Source: Moniliella sp. 'wahieum' (lineage: Eukaryota; Basidiomycota; Moniliellomycetes; Moniliellales; Moniliellaceae). Taken from it: a stretch of 64,000 bases of DNA. The DNA lies in NCBI GenBank assembly GCA_003971905.1, contig RSEE01000008.1:1094307-1158306 (forward strand), in the 5' to 3' direction. The translations under genes and the position numbers were made by a program. Positions 26,819 to 40,100 of this stretch are shown here, piece by piece (within the stretch, counting starts at the first letter, position 1; the number at the start of each line of letters is the position of its first letter). The notes under the pieces were generated by a model, which saw only the letters and a program-made list of their open reading frames with translations, ran no database searches and was not told the DNA's origin.

Positions 26819-28416
26819 ATGCGATGATCTGGATCTTGAAGCTTGACTAGACTAGACTCCAGTCGTTCACTAGTCGTGCCCTAAAAGACCTGGCCAATCA
26901 GGTCAGAGGATGATGGCCTGTTGATAGGCGCTCCAACTCCACCCATTTGAAACCTTCACAAAGGATTGCCAAGAATCGATAAAACCTGTTGGTTGGCTGC
27001 GTGCCAAGCCTGCCCAGCCTCAGCCCGTTGTGATATACCGTGACAGTGAACACGAGTACTGAGGTATACCGTTGAGGTACTGAGTACTGACAAATTGAAT
27101 GAACAAACAGCTGAGGAATGAATTACATATCCCTCCACAAATCCCACCTGTGGCGAATTCATTAATCAAGAGACCCATTGTATGTGCCATGACAAAAGTG
27201 TGGGAGAGATGAAGAGATCTGGATCTGAGAGGTGAGATATCAGATCTGAGAGGCCCCCACAAGAAAAGCACATCCGCAACCAGTGCTCATCGTGGGTTGG
27301 CCTCTCAGCTTCATGAGGGAAATACTAAGTTCGGCCTCACGTATCGCAGTACTACGAAACGGAACGGTTCCTGCCCCGCCTTCTGATTCCTCTCCCACGA
27401 ATGATCTTTCCATTTCCCCCGTCTCTGACGACAAGACCGGTTGGTCTCCCTCGTTGGTCCCGACTGATACAGTTATTTCCGTCTGTGGCCGCGCAATGTG
27501 GAGTTGAAGAGCCTATACGGTCCAACTTGGGAAGAAGCAAGATCAGAAACCAGGGCCAAACGCGGAATAACCATGGCAAGAGCGAGATATGCCCAAACAA
27601 ACCGAAATGAAATGGTGCGGATCAGCCCGAAACAATGACAAGATGTGCAAACAGCTGCACACCCTTATCCAGTCAAATTGGAAGCACCACAACACCCTTA
27701 TTACTTCTTCCAATACCTCAGCATGACTGCTACTAACACCATATAAAGCACCCAGGAGTAGGACTCCAGCTTGGACGCTGAATGCACCCTCGCGCGACAA
27801 CAACCTCTCCCGCTCGCTCGAAGCTGGCGCACCCCCTCTGAAGTACGAGCCCCCCGGCTCAACCATACACTGGGTGCACCGGCACATTATGCATAACCGT
27901 CTTGCCAGGCCCGCCATCGTCACAAATGAGAATGGTGGATACGTGCTGATATACCCCACAGCGTACCATGCGCCCTCTCTCTTTGCCTGTCCTATGTGCA
28001 TTTCCTTACTTTACGACTAAGCTTTCGTCTGTAAGACTCCGTCTGTAAAAGTATGCTGTTTGGCTTAGGTTGAACGTCGCCGGCGGCCCCACCAACAGTG
28101 TGGCAATGGCGACATGCCGGCCCGTCGTTCTCACTGGTGTATTAGATGTGTTCGAGTTGTTTTGGTGATATGAAGTGCTGTTTTAAATTGTTGCCACCCC
28201 CCTCATATCATTGTCTCATCTAGGCCCTTCTTAGCTCTTAGATCTTAGCGTTAGTGCTTATCTCCCAAGAGGCTATAGATGAGCTGTGGAGAGCCGTGAA
28301 ACTCTGTAGATAAAGTCAATCAATCACAGCACAAAGAATAACATCGAAGAGGGAAAGTAGGGAGGGGGTGGGTTTGGAATTGGGAGTGACGCTAGTGACG
28401 CCAAGAAGATGCCCTG

Positions 28417-28433
28417 ATGCATGATGCATGATG
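28417..28433. repeat. (ATGCATG)n heptamer stutter
   Basis: Two copies plus ATG in the gene-poor region, 1.6 kb from the copy at 26799, with unrelated flanks. Confidence 0.85.
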
Positions 28434-29161
28434 AGGCTTCGTGAGAAAGTTCATCATCACAACAGTTAATTATCACGCCGTAGCCATTTCTGTTTTACTA
28501 CTTAGACAGTAAATGCGCTACATACTGCGACGACGCCAAGAATCCACCACTCCCCTCTCCCCCCTTCCACTGACCCCAAAGCGCCCTCAAAATCAATGAA
28601 CTTTCTCAGTGCGCAGGTGATTGAAACGCGCGGGAGAACTGCAATGCTCGCAGAGCTGAATTTCCTTGGAGAACATGACGTGAAGTGAAGCATTAGTGTG
28701 ATGAGGTGCATCTTGGCGTGAATTTCCATTTGCCGTGCATATAAGCTGTTAATTGCGTGCCTCGGGCAGAGAAGAGAGATTAAGTATTCCAGAGAAGTAG
28801 TCGCTGATGTGACATATGACTCGTCAAGCGAGCTGTAACGCATGAAACTGCAACCTAATTTGTGTGAATGTATGGGACTCTGTCACTCTCAGATCTCATC
28901 CTTTATTGGCTTCCCTATAAGTTGCGCTGTTGTGCAGAAAAGGTAGGAGGGCGGACGTTCTGTGCCGAGGGGGAAAATCTGAGGTGGAGGATGTGGCCAA
29001 GGGAGATTGTGGATTGGCAACCACACGCGTGGCTGGCGGCGTCTCGTCGTGATATACGTGATACCAATCTGCTGCATGTTCTGCGGTCACAACCCACGTG
29101 TCCGCCCTGTATCTCGTCGGTGGATCCAACACACACAAAACGTAGATATCCACGGTCGAAG

Positions 29162-29177
29162 ATGCATCATGCATCAC
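29162..29177. repeat. (ATGCATC)2 heptamer stutter
   Basis: Two copies of ATGCATC, the reverse-strand form of the ATGCATG family. Confidence 0.85.
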
Positions 29178-31164
29178 ACGCCGTGGACGCTAGACAGCCG
29201 GTAGTTGATACGCGTGGCATGCTGTGGCGTGGGGCGTGGGGGTGCATGTCTCTTCCCGCTTTGCAAAGAGGCTGGGCGTTGAGCTCAAGCTGAGCATAGT
29301 TGACCAGCCGCAGGCCATAACGCGTAACGCCTAACGCACAGAAAGCGTCGGTTGACGGAGGCGGAGCCGCTGTGTGACATTGTGACTGATGTGTCACATG
29401 TCATTCCGAAACCGCAGTGTGTGAGACGCGGCCCGCTGGCGTGCCGGCTCGGGGCCTGTGTCGGGCCTGGGCCACAAAAAGCCACGCGAAGCCATCCCGC
29501 GCAGCCGCTCAAGTCTCAGGACGCTCAGGCTGAGTACTGAGTAGCAGTCAACTAAAGCGTGCATCATACATCATGCATCACTATACGATTAGTCACAAGT
29601 CCGAGTTGTACACGCAATATAATAGGCTGGAACATGGAACAGCGAGAAGCGAGAGGAGACCAACCTCCAGTCAGAGACGGGGACAAAATGGCGGCATCGT
29701 GCACGGAACGAAGCAAGAGGCGTCCAACACGGAACAAAAAAGCAAGTGAGAAAGGGTAGAGCGAGATGCACAGGATGCGGAATTGGAAATTGGAGCGCGC
29801 AGTCAGTCTCGGTGCCACATGCGAGAGAGGCGGGCGAACAGTGCACCGTGGAAAATTGGGCATTGAATTCGAGATGGGATGTTGGCTCGACGCAGGCGGT
29901 GGATTGCAGCCTCTTGTCGACGGGGTGGGAGCAATCACATGGCGGCATATCCATTCGTTTTTTGGCATTGCAAGAACAACAGCCATTCTTTCCATGGATC
30001 ATTTATCATCGATCATCCCCCTTAGTATAATGTCTCGGCTCCACGCCGGGCTGGACTTCTTGCGATCGTCCTGTGTATGTTCTCCACTCTTAAAGATGTG
30101 TGGCGCACCACTGGCGCACCCCAATATACGCCTGTGAGAGGTGAAAATAATGTCCTTTTCTGCATCCTATACATCTCGCCCGCGCGGGCTATATTTCTAA
30201 CTTCCTACGTTAAACACCCGTTCATATCGCCACGTTGTTCCGGCTTTCCCCCCTGTCCCAACACTTCTGTCATCATGTCTACATTTTGTCCATCCGTTCA
30301 TCTCCTTTTCTCCGCCTCTCTGCTCGTGTCTCCCCCTCTACCGCGAAGTCAGCGACGGCGCGGGTAGGGGAGATCGATATGGGGCGCCTATCAAGCCTTC
30401 AAGAAGGTTATACGTCTCGAAGCGCTCGCATATAAAACCACACTGTTGTTGATGTAGTACAAGAGGAGGGGAAACGTGTAGCATCGGGAAAAAAATGGGT
30501 GAATGGAATCCAGATCCCCTGGATCCTCTACTTAGCTGTTGCGTTCCTCTTTCCCTTGCTATATTTATGGTCTGTAGGTGGTCTGTGGGTCAAGATGTGT
30601 GGAGAGGTGGACCCACACGGAAGTGAAACCGATGGTGCCGAGCTGACTCGACCCCGCTGAAAAAAGGCGTGTTTTTAGTAGCAGGCAGTGGTGGACTGGA
30701 ATAATATGGATGGTTGAGGACGTTGAGGGTAAGGATATAACCTCTTGATGTTCGTTTTCCTTTTATATGAGTATCCTTCACGTTGCACCTTTGCTCTTAT
30801 ACGGGCCTCGGCACATTTGATCCCATCAACGGCCTAGTCCTTTATTCATAGCGTCTTAACAGAGCTAATTCCCAACCCCAATCAAGTTATACCATGATCG
30901 CAGAGCCTCGTACGAGATGTTAGGTGACCCGAATGGCCATCGACCTATACGGATATATTTGGAAAAACAACGACAGTAAAGACGACAGTTGCCCTTTGCC
31001 TATCTATATTTCTGTGTTCCTATACCTGTCACGACTGTGCCCCGTGGTTTCACCTGTAGTGCCTGCCTGTAAGCAATGGTTCTTGGTTTCCCCCGCATTC
31101 CATTGGTGTCTCCATCTTTGTCAATCCAGAAAATAGATTCAGCTTTGGCCTCTTCCACTTAGCT

Positions 31165-31199
31165 GTCTCTGCTCTCTGCTCTCTGCTCTCTGCTCTCCG
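31165..31199. repeat. (GCTCTCT)n heptamer microsatellite
   Basis: Four copies of GCTCTCT; period 7 but not palindromic. Confidence 0.9.
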
Positions 31200-32869
31200 C
31201 CTTTTAGCCTCTCAGCTTTCCACCTCCCAGTTCCAGATTGCCAGTGCCTCAGTCTTTCGGCGTCCCCAAATCCAACCCGGGAAGGTTTCACAGCCTAACT
31301 GAAGTTGTCTTCAGTAGATCTCAGCTTGAATCCCGGCTTCTGCTCAAGCTCAAAGTTTGGGCAACGATTGTCCTCCTCTTTGTTGTAGAGAGGTGTGGAA
31401 AGAAAGGCAAAGGGAGTTCGGAATGGCCGGCTAGCTGGCAATGATTTTGTGATTTGGATCAAGATATACAGGCAGGATTTAATGTCACGGGGCCACGATT
31501 GAAGTCGCCTTACACAGGCACCTCCACTCCCTTATCGTCGCTCTCCCTCATTGGTTTCTGTCCCTATCAATACTCAACTTCTCTACCTTTCGCTATCCTG
31601 ACTTGTATTTTCGGCGTATCTACAAAACCAACAACAATCGTCTTCTTCGCTCGCGTTCGTCTAAAAATCCAAAACACTAAGTATACTCGGCGCGGTTTCT
31701 CGCCTCGTCTCTCACCTCGTGCTTCTCGTGCTTGGTCCTCATTTCTTCGCCTTGACTCGTTTCCCCTTTTTGCTGTGGACCAGTTGGTCTTTCATTTGTT
31801 CCTCTTCTTTCTATGAAACCTGCCTGTTCTTAATAGATCCAATAGTAAGGCCAAAACTGCCCACCACTCTTTTCCCCTCACCCTTCTTCTAGGCAATCCC
31901 CACTCTAAAATAACGACCTTTGAACAGCTCGCTTGCCCTCCTTCGCCCATCGGAGCTCCCCGCTTTCGCGTATGGCCCCTACCGTGCAAGCTCCTTGTAG
32001 ACACAACCTGGCTCTGTCTGCCACGAACAGCAAAGCACTGCTCGCGACCTTCCTACGCTCACCCAGTGTTCCTTGGTCTTTGAATCTGAAACGCGTTCAG
32101 TCCTCCGTGAGTCTTGTCTCCGATAGGCAGGGAAGGTCTTCGCCTGTGGGAAGCCAGCAACCCCGTCACAGCAACAACAGAACCTACTCCTGCGGAAGCC
32201 CATGCAAACCAACTTGGGCGTGTCCTGCTTCAGTTTGCACAGTAAGTTTGCTTCTCTCTCTCCTCACTTCAATTCAATTATACTTGTGCCACACGATGTC
32301 AGCCCTCTCCGGGCTATATTATGTGTCTTTCTCGCTGGACTCGTCAGGCCTGATACACATAGGATAATCTGCTCACCACAGCCATCGACAAGATGGAAAA
32401 AACACAAGTGTGAAGAATCTTGAGAAATAATTGGAGGGAGGTACAGTTGCACTCCGGTGCGGATCTGGCACGTCCGTTCTTTTATTATTGTAGTAGAAGT
32501 TGAGCAATACGAGCGGCAGAATGACCGACGGGGTATGCCGCAGACTCTGTATTACCTTACCTCCTCTTTCTGGCTTTGCCAAAGGTACTAGGGACACCGT
32601 GCCGCCAACAGAAGACCGGCGGGGATACATACGTTGCATGGCCCATTACGGGGCGCTCCGGTTATCTCCGGACGCTGAGCCCCGCATCTCGTAGACATCT
32701 CATCAGCCCACACACGCGTCAGTCCGGTTTAGACTAGCGATAAAGAGCAGTCGACACCTTATCCTTGCTGCTGGATATCATCCGCGGCCCGCCATAGTCG
32801 CATGGGCTTATCGGTACGATGCTTCGTGCCCATTGCGTCCAGTCTTGTCAGAACCCTTCCTGCTGTGCC

Positions 32870-33480
32870 CGACTACGCATCGTCAGCGCCTTGGAGAGCA
32901 AGGGCTGTGCATTAGTCTTTACCCTCTGGGAAGTGCCCCGCATTCTGTCTATACCTGTCTTGAGGCACTTGAGGCCTGGTTCCTTCTGCTGTATATAAGC
33001 AGCCATGTCTAAGGCTTGCTAGCTGTGGTCCTCGTCGACCATCCTGTCTTCTACTCTTGGCTTCCCCGACTGCCAGTTCCTCTCTCCCCTTCCACCTTCT
33101 ACCACCCTTACGCTTACGAATTTACGACTTACGCCGAGTGCACTGCAAGCCGCGGTTACTCTTTAGGACTCTACCTGTTCCCGCCAGCTACAGCGTACCG
33201 AGTGTGGTAACGCTGCGAGGAACAGAGTAACTTCGGAGCTCCTGAACCCCTTCAGCTGGTCTAACGACCTACGTACGCGCCTCCTCCCTCGGAGGGTCTG
33301 GACTGCAGCCTTTGCACGCAGGCAGCCACCCAAACTAGAGGGTCTCTCCCTCGCCTCTACACCCGCTCGGTTCAACCAGGATCTGGAGCAGGACCTAACG
33401 TACGAGCCACCGATTGATCTGTCCAAGGGTTTATACCCCTAAACTACAGGGGGGACCCCCCGGACCCCCCCCATGACAGG
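32870..33480 (+). mobile_element. Possible remnant of an LTR retrotransposon
   Basis: Weak. A TATATAAG box at 32992 is followed by a pyrimidine-rich stretch and then TGGTAACGCTGCGAGGAAC at 33205, which resembles the TGGTA start of a primer-binding site just inside a 5' LTR. After it a frame is open from about 33190 to a TAA at 33439, reading TSELLNPFSWSNDLR, PPKLEGLSLASTPARF and EPPIDLSKGLYP, somewhat like a Gag N-terminus. I find no reverse transcriptase or integrase sequence and no second LTR in the window, so at most it is a broken 5' scrap or solo end. Confidence 0.22.
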
Positions 33481-34181
33481 CGTGTCGCGCGGCAACCATG
33501 ATTCCTGACTGATAAAACCTCTCTCCCTTCTTACCATATAGCCGTAGTGATGAATGAGATGGCTCAGCGGCGGGGGGTTAATCGTTTTTGTAGGGCACTT
33601 TTGATGTTGCAGTATACTCGGATTCGAAGTGTCTATACCTCCGTCTGCAATAAGGTGAGAACTAGTACTAGCTACTAGGCCATATACCAACAGGATCGGC
33701 GATCATCGAGGCGAGCAGACACTGAGCATGATGGAACAACGAATGAACTTGGGATAGATACGATCAGGGGCAGCCTTGGGTTCCATACACGACCGCGACA
33801 AAACAAAAATGCAGCAGAACACGACAACGACAGGTAGAAAAGAGACAAACAACCAGGGACGGAGGAAGGGGAGAGGTCACGGGGAGGGGGGGGGGGGGGT
33901 TCATAGTAGGAGGCCCCTTCAGACTTAATTAGCGCAGTGAGAGGAGATGAAAGGGAAGGTGGTGTCGCTCGGAGAGGGATGTGAGAGGGCCGGGGAAGAC
34001 AAATAAATCAATCCAGGAAAATCCGATCAGGGATCGGAGCAGCGGGAACCAAGGCGAGCGAATAATAGTCGACAGAGATGTTGGCCGGGAGCGACGGAGG
34101 ATGAATATATACCAGTAGGCTTGGGCACACAGCCAGCCGTCGGGGCGGAGGGTGGAAGAAAACTACCCCCGAGTAGGCGCA

Positions 34182-37100
34182 TTAGCCTGCAACGCGGATG
34201 ACGACCGTCGCGGCGGAATCGGAGGTAGCAGCGGGCGAGTCAAAGGCGCGGTGTGCATCGTCGAGGGACAAGATGGAGTTGAGACGAGGGCAGATTGTGC
34301 CGTCGAGCGCGGCCCGTCGCATGCTTTCCAACGCATCGTGCGTATCCGCCCCCAGATCCACGCCGATCCACTCGTACTCAATGTGCTTGCGGTCCTTCTT
34401 GAAAAAGGTACGCCGGAGCGAGTGGAGGTGGTTCTTCATGCCCGGCTGGCCAGCCTGGCCTTGATCGCCATAGCACGTGACAAAGTGCCCCTCGCGCGCC
34501 AAGATGCGCCGCGAAGCATCGTACAGCCTTCGGCCGCCAATCGTGTCGACGACCAAGTCAAAGCTGCTTTCGTGCAGCGAGTTGATCGCCCACAACGCCT
34601 CGCCTACAATCACCTCGTGCGCCCCGTTGGCCTGCGCAATCGCATACCCATCCGTTGCTGACGGCGGACACTGCGCCACAATGATCAGCCCCAGCCGCGT
34701 GCAGGCTTGCATCGTCAAGAGCCCCACCCCATCATGCGCATTGAGGATGAGCACACGCGAGCCGCGCTCGAGCTGCTGGCAATAATGCTGTTGGACTTGG
34801 AACGCCAGCGCGCCTGTGGCAGGCAAGGCGGCGATCTGCTCGGTGGTCAAACTTTCCTCGGGCGCTTTGGCTACCAGAGAATAGTCAATAGCTAAGAACT
34901 CGGCCAGCGCACCCGACTGCAGGGAAGCAAAACAAAAACAAAGGGCGAGGTCAGTGTCCGGGTCCAACCAAATAGACAGCGTCAGTCTCCACATACCTTT
35001 TTCGAGTCTGTCAAGCCAAATACAATATCGCCTTTTCGCAGGCTATCCACCGCCCAGCCCACCTCGACAATCCGGCCACAAAAGCTGCGGCCCGGCACAA
35101 AACCGTACGCGTCGGGGCCTTGGGCACGCTCCATGACAATCCTCCGATCCACCGCATCAATCGCGACAGCAATCACAGCGACCAAGACCTCTTTGGATCC
35201 CACCTTGCGCGGCGGGGCCATGTGAGCGGTAAGCCCAATCATTGGTTGGGTCAGCTGCTCCGACGGCGGCGCCTGGTCGCGCTTTTTGAACCGCCACACC
35301 ACCGCACTGCTCTGCGCACTGAGCTGGACAGCACTGGTATCGCCACCGTTGCCATCGTCGTCTTATTCCGCAACATACCCTCCTGCTGGGACAACCGCCG
35401 AGGCCGCTCCGTCGCCGCCGTCTGGCGCGCCGCTGCACCAACGGGGCGGCGGGAGAGCTCATGATCGATGGCGGACCGGCACGCGAGTAGCGTACCCCGG
35501 CCGACGGCGAGGTTTGTTGGGTGAGCGAGAGGCGTTGGAGTGGCACCCCATTGCTCGACAGGGAAGAAGGCGAGTGGGGCATCAACGTCGCTGCTGAGGC
35601 GGATGCACGAGGAAGATCCGTCAAGAGAGCCGCGGTGGGGGCACCAAGCGGCGCCGACTTGATCCAGTCCGGCGTGCGTTCCGTCGGCGCATCAAGCGAA
35701 CTGGCACTCAACGAGGCGACGGAACCCGACATGAACGCAGGCCGAATGGGCGGCAGGGCCAGGGCGCGACGGGACCCGCGTCCGACGGAAGGCTGCTTTG
35801 CCACTCATCAATACTCTCCATGGGCCGTCCCACCGCAAGCCCAATCTTGGGACGTTGGCGGTACGAACCCGAGTCGGACAGGGCCGGCTCCGGGTTGCCC
35901 ATCCGGCCGCTACGGCCGCTGCGGCCGCTGCGAACGGAGGATGTACGGCCAGGGGCCTGGCTCGGCGCCGAAACGCTCGTACTGGACGGGAGGGGGTTCG
36001 GCAGGCCCCTGGGTGAACCAGAGATCGAAGAGGCAGATGCCACGGCTGTCATTTTTGTTGCCCCTTCGCTCGGCACAGACTGATGCGAAGTAGGGGCAGA
36101 AGTTGGGGTGGTGGCAGAAACAAGGGTAGGCTTGTTGTGTGGAGCTGAAGCTGAAGCTGCATTGTCTTTTGGTTCAACGGTTGGCAGCAGTGCCTTCTTT
36201 GCTCCAGCCCCAGCCCCAGACTTTTTCCGAGTCTTGCCTTCGCTTGTTGCCAACCGAGTGACAATCACGCCGCCAGGAAGAACGAGGGTTGGGTCGTGGC
36301 TCCCCTTGTCTTCGTTTTGACCTGCCACGGCTTTGCTCTTTTTCTTCTTGCTCTTGACAGCAGGGTGTTTCTCCACCACTTCACCTCCGACGCCTTGCTT
36401 GCTCCCACCGGCGCAGCCGACTTTGATTTCCCACTTTCGCTCCCAGTTGACGAGATGGCAGCGTGGCCGGAGTAGCCACCGTCTCCGTCTGGGGGTCCGG
36501 GAGCAACAACAGACCAGGACTGTACCGGCACTGCTGGGTGAATCCGCCGGTAGACGCGCAGGGCCGGGTTGGGGCTGGACCGCAGCTGAGGGCTACGAGA
36601 AGCAGCTGGACTGCCTAGCACGGGGCGCTGCCGCGGCGGACGCGAGGGGCTCATCGACACTTTTTGCCTGGGCCCGAAGCATCGTCAGCATGCGAGGCGC
36701 TAAGGGACAGTCCCAAGGCCGAATGCGCAGCGACCTCAGTCGAAATCGGCAGAGCAGCGACCAGAGCCGAGGCGGGAGCACGTCATCTGACGCTGTGTCG
36801 ATGCCAGCCCGCCAGTGAAGGGGGTTCGAACGGGGCCGGCAGGCGCGTCGGCAGGAACCGGAGGTTGCGTGGACGCGATGGTTGGTGTCACGGCCGAAGC
36901 AGCAGCTTCCGAGGCGGCTGGAACGGAGGGAGCCGTAGAACTTGGGGTAGCAACAGCCTGTCGTGGCGCAGCATCCTGAGACACATCCTTTTTAGGCGCC
37001 GGTACAGAGGCCGTGCTCCGAGCGGGTGGGGAGGCAGACGCAGATGCGGACGAGGGTAAAGCCGCAGCCAGGGCAGCTGAAGGCAACGAGGCTAATGGGG

Positions 37101-40100
37101 CGACCGTGTTGGCCGTTTCCGGTTTTGGCACCTTGCTCGCACTTTGCGTATCGGGCTGTGGGGCTGGCGCGGCGGCCACAGCTTCAGCGACAGGCGCCGA
37201 AGGGCGGGCGGGCGCAACGACTTGGGGAACCGGCATCGATGACGGCGCCGAGTCCGGTCTGTTCGTCGGCTCGGGCTGGGTCTGAGCATCGCTTAGCTGG
37301 GCACGGGTGCCGGGGTTCGGCTTCCACGGCTGCCCCATCACTCGCCCCGGTTTCCTTGGCTTTGCCCTCCAGGTCCTGTGGCGGCGCCTGGTCAGCCTCG
37401 TCCGGCAGGCCCAGCGCGGTGACGGGTCGGCTCGCCGGCGCATCGTAAAACACACTGGGGTCTCTCGACATGGGCACGGGCGAGGGCGCTTCCGGGGTCG
37501 TAGTAGTATCCCTGCGACGAGGGGGCGGGGGAGACGGGGTGGGCATCGGTATCGACAGGCGGAAGAGAGAGAAGGACCGGAGCGTGAGGTAAGGTGACAG
37601 CGGTCCCTGACGTGTCGGGCGCAGACTTGGATGGGACTGCCGACGGTTCCACCTCTTCCGCCATCGTAGGCGCTACCTCCGCCATTTTACGTCGTCGGAT
37701 CCCCACGCACCTGCGGGGAGTTGATGGTCGCGGGCGTGGGGGAAGAAGATGCGGGAGGGGAAGGCGAGCGAGGGGCACGAAGGCCCGGGTACAGCGGATT
37801 ACCCGTCGTGACCTTTGTCGTTGGGCTGCTCGGCCCCGAATTTGCCTTGGCCACGGGGGAAACCGGAGAGACAGGCGACACAGACGAGGCGGGCGAGGAA
37901 AGGGCGCTGGACTTCGTCTTGCTGAAGCGCAGCTTGCCCAGTCCCAACCCGTCAGCCAGCTTCTTGGCTGGTGAACGAGTCGGGGTAGGGTAGTAGATGA
38001 GAGGGGAGCCTGGCTGGTGCTGGGTGGCGGGCGAAGCAGTAGGGAGGGGTTGGCAGGGGGGAGCGCGGTGGGGACCGGCTTTGTGCCGGAATATTGGTAG
38101 CAGAAGTCAATGTCGAGAAGGAGCGTGTGGTGGGCATGTGTGGGTCCGCCATCGCTCCGCTCGGCGATGACGACAGTGCCGTTTCACGGGTCGGACGCAA
38201 GGGCGAGGCCGGCGAGGGAGAGGGAGGCGTGGATGTACGTTGAAAGCGGCTCCGCGACAGGACGCTGGGGCTGGCCGCCAGCGCGGGAGTAACGGAAGTG
38301 GAAGCGACGTTCTCCATTCCCGTTTCCGTTCCCGCTTCCGTTCCCGATTGCTTCTCCGTACTCGCCGTAGGGGGGCTTGCCGCCTCGGCGGCTTGTGGCA
38401 CGCAGCCACGATGCTGTCAGTTCCGGGTTGAGGTACGTCTCCTCCTCGACGGGAGGTGTGACGGGTGCGTCTCGTTCGCTTCGAGGAACACGGTTTCCGA
38501 TCGGTACATGACCGCATCGACATAAACGGTCTCTGACCGATGCATTGCCGCATCGACATAAACAGTCTCTGACCGGTGCATTCCCGTTCCTTCCTCCTCC
38601 TCCTCCTTCTCCTTCTCCTGGGGCATGGGCGCCGCGGGTTCCTCAGCGGTAGAAACAGGGTCTAGTGTCGGAAGGTCCGTCGTCGGCGCCCGCGCGCGAG
38701 TCACCCAACCAGCGACCCAACAAGCCACGCAAACTGGGGCCAAACAGTTCCTCTCGTCCTGCACTCCGAGTCGAGGCTGGCGATGCCGAAGTGCTGTCGG
38801 CCGGCAAGCCTTGCACCGCCGTCTTGGGCGTAGCCGGGACCGAGGGGTAGCGGTAGCGGTAGCGTTGGCGGCAGAGCCAGGGCCAGGCAGCTCGGGCGCC
38901 TGAGGACCGGACACGGGCAGCTCCTTGGCGCTTGATGCTGGCGAGCCCGCTGGAAGCACACCCTCCGCCCCAAACATAGACCCCAGGGATAGCTCTTTCA
39001 AGTGAGCCACTCTCCCTGTCTCTGCACCAGCCAGATCCGGTTCGTCTGCCACGCTGCGCTGCTTCTCCAAAGACGAAGGGGCACGTTTGTCCTCGGTCGC
39101 TGGTCTGCAGACACATTGCTGGAGGTCGGGAGAGCGGCGACGGCGATTGGTGTCTTCCCTCCGCCCAAAGAAGCAGGCGGCAGGGGCAAGGGTGCCGCAA
39201 CACTTGCATCTCCGCGCTCGTGGGGGGCGTGCCAGGAACCAACGCAGGCGCATGAGCATCGAGACTGACATCGGTATAGCGCTCTTCTGCTTCACTTGCT
39301 GGCAAGGAGACTTTCGATGTTTGCTCCAATGGCTTCTCCTCTACCGGTTCAGCAGGAACCGGAGCGGGAACGACCGGTTCGGGCCTGAGCCACGGCAACG
39401 CACTTGCATGGGCGTCAGGTGCCTGCGTTGGGGCTGCATCCAGTTCTGGATCAAGGGGAACGGGAACAGGACGGAGACTGACAGGACGAGAAGGCGCAAA
39501 CGAAGACCCATCCTCGCTCTCCTCTGCCACCCTCTCCAGCATACCCCGAGGCACGTGGGCCCACTCGGCTTGCGGGTACGCCACACATCATCTTCTTCAC
39601 TTTCCCTCCTCTCCTTCCTCTTCTTCGGATTCATTCTCTCCTTGCTCGTCATTGTCCTCCTCCTCCTCTTCTTGCTTGTCTCCCTCCGACTCGCTTCCTC
39701 ATCCTGTCCTCATCCTCGCACGAAGCGGGGGACGACACGGAGGCGGACGCCCTATCGACGCGGGGGTCAGTCAGGTAGCTCCGGTGCAGCGGTTCGTGCG
39801 CGTCAGAAGACGACGACGAAGTTTCCTCCTCCGACTCCATCTCGCTTGCCTGTTCAGCGTCACCGTCATCGTCATCGTCAACATCAGCGTCCGCGGGAGC
39901 GTGCCTGCCCGCCATCCCTTTCTCCTCGGGCTCCCGGAACACCATGGGGAGCGGCGACGACGTTCCGGTCCCAGGGCCCGAAAGCGGAGCCGAGATGGGC
40001 GTGGAAAGCGCAACGCTTCCCACCGACGGCGACTGGCTCTGTTCATCCCGACCCAACTCACGCAGTGGCGCCGACACGGGCTCCAGGTTCGGGGTGACAG

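Larger units (their letters stand above)
24866..34181. other. Long gene-poor, less GC-rich region
   Basis: About 9.3 kb with no recognisable conserved protein. Base composition is visibly more balanced than in the gene regions, especially from 26,100 to 34,000. It carries many short palindromic stutters (26001-26035, 26503-26555, 26799-26818, 27077-27092, 28417-28433, 29162-29177, 29318-29339, 29531-29580), a (GCTCTCT)n run at 31165-31199 and a possible retroelement scrap at 32870-33480. The longest open frames (27543-28001 minus, 31933-32367 plus) match nothing I know and may be chance. No tRNA or rRNA recognised. Confidence 0.5.

Noticed and set aside
27543-28001. 152-codon minus-strand frame in the gene-poor island
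   Set aside because: Some stretches look protein-like, but there is no motif, no neighbouring exon signal and no known family. Not strong enough to list as a gene.
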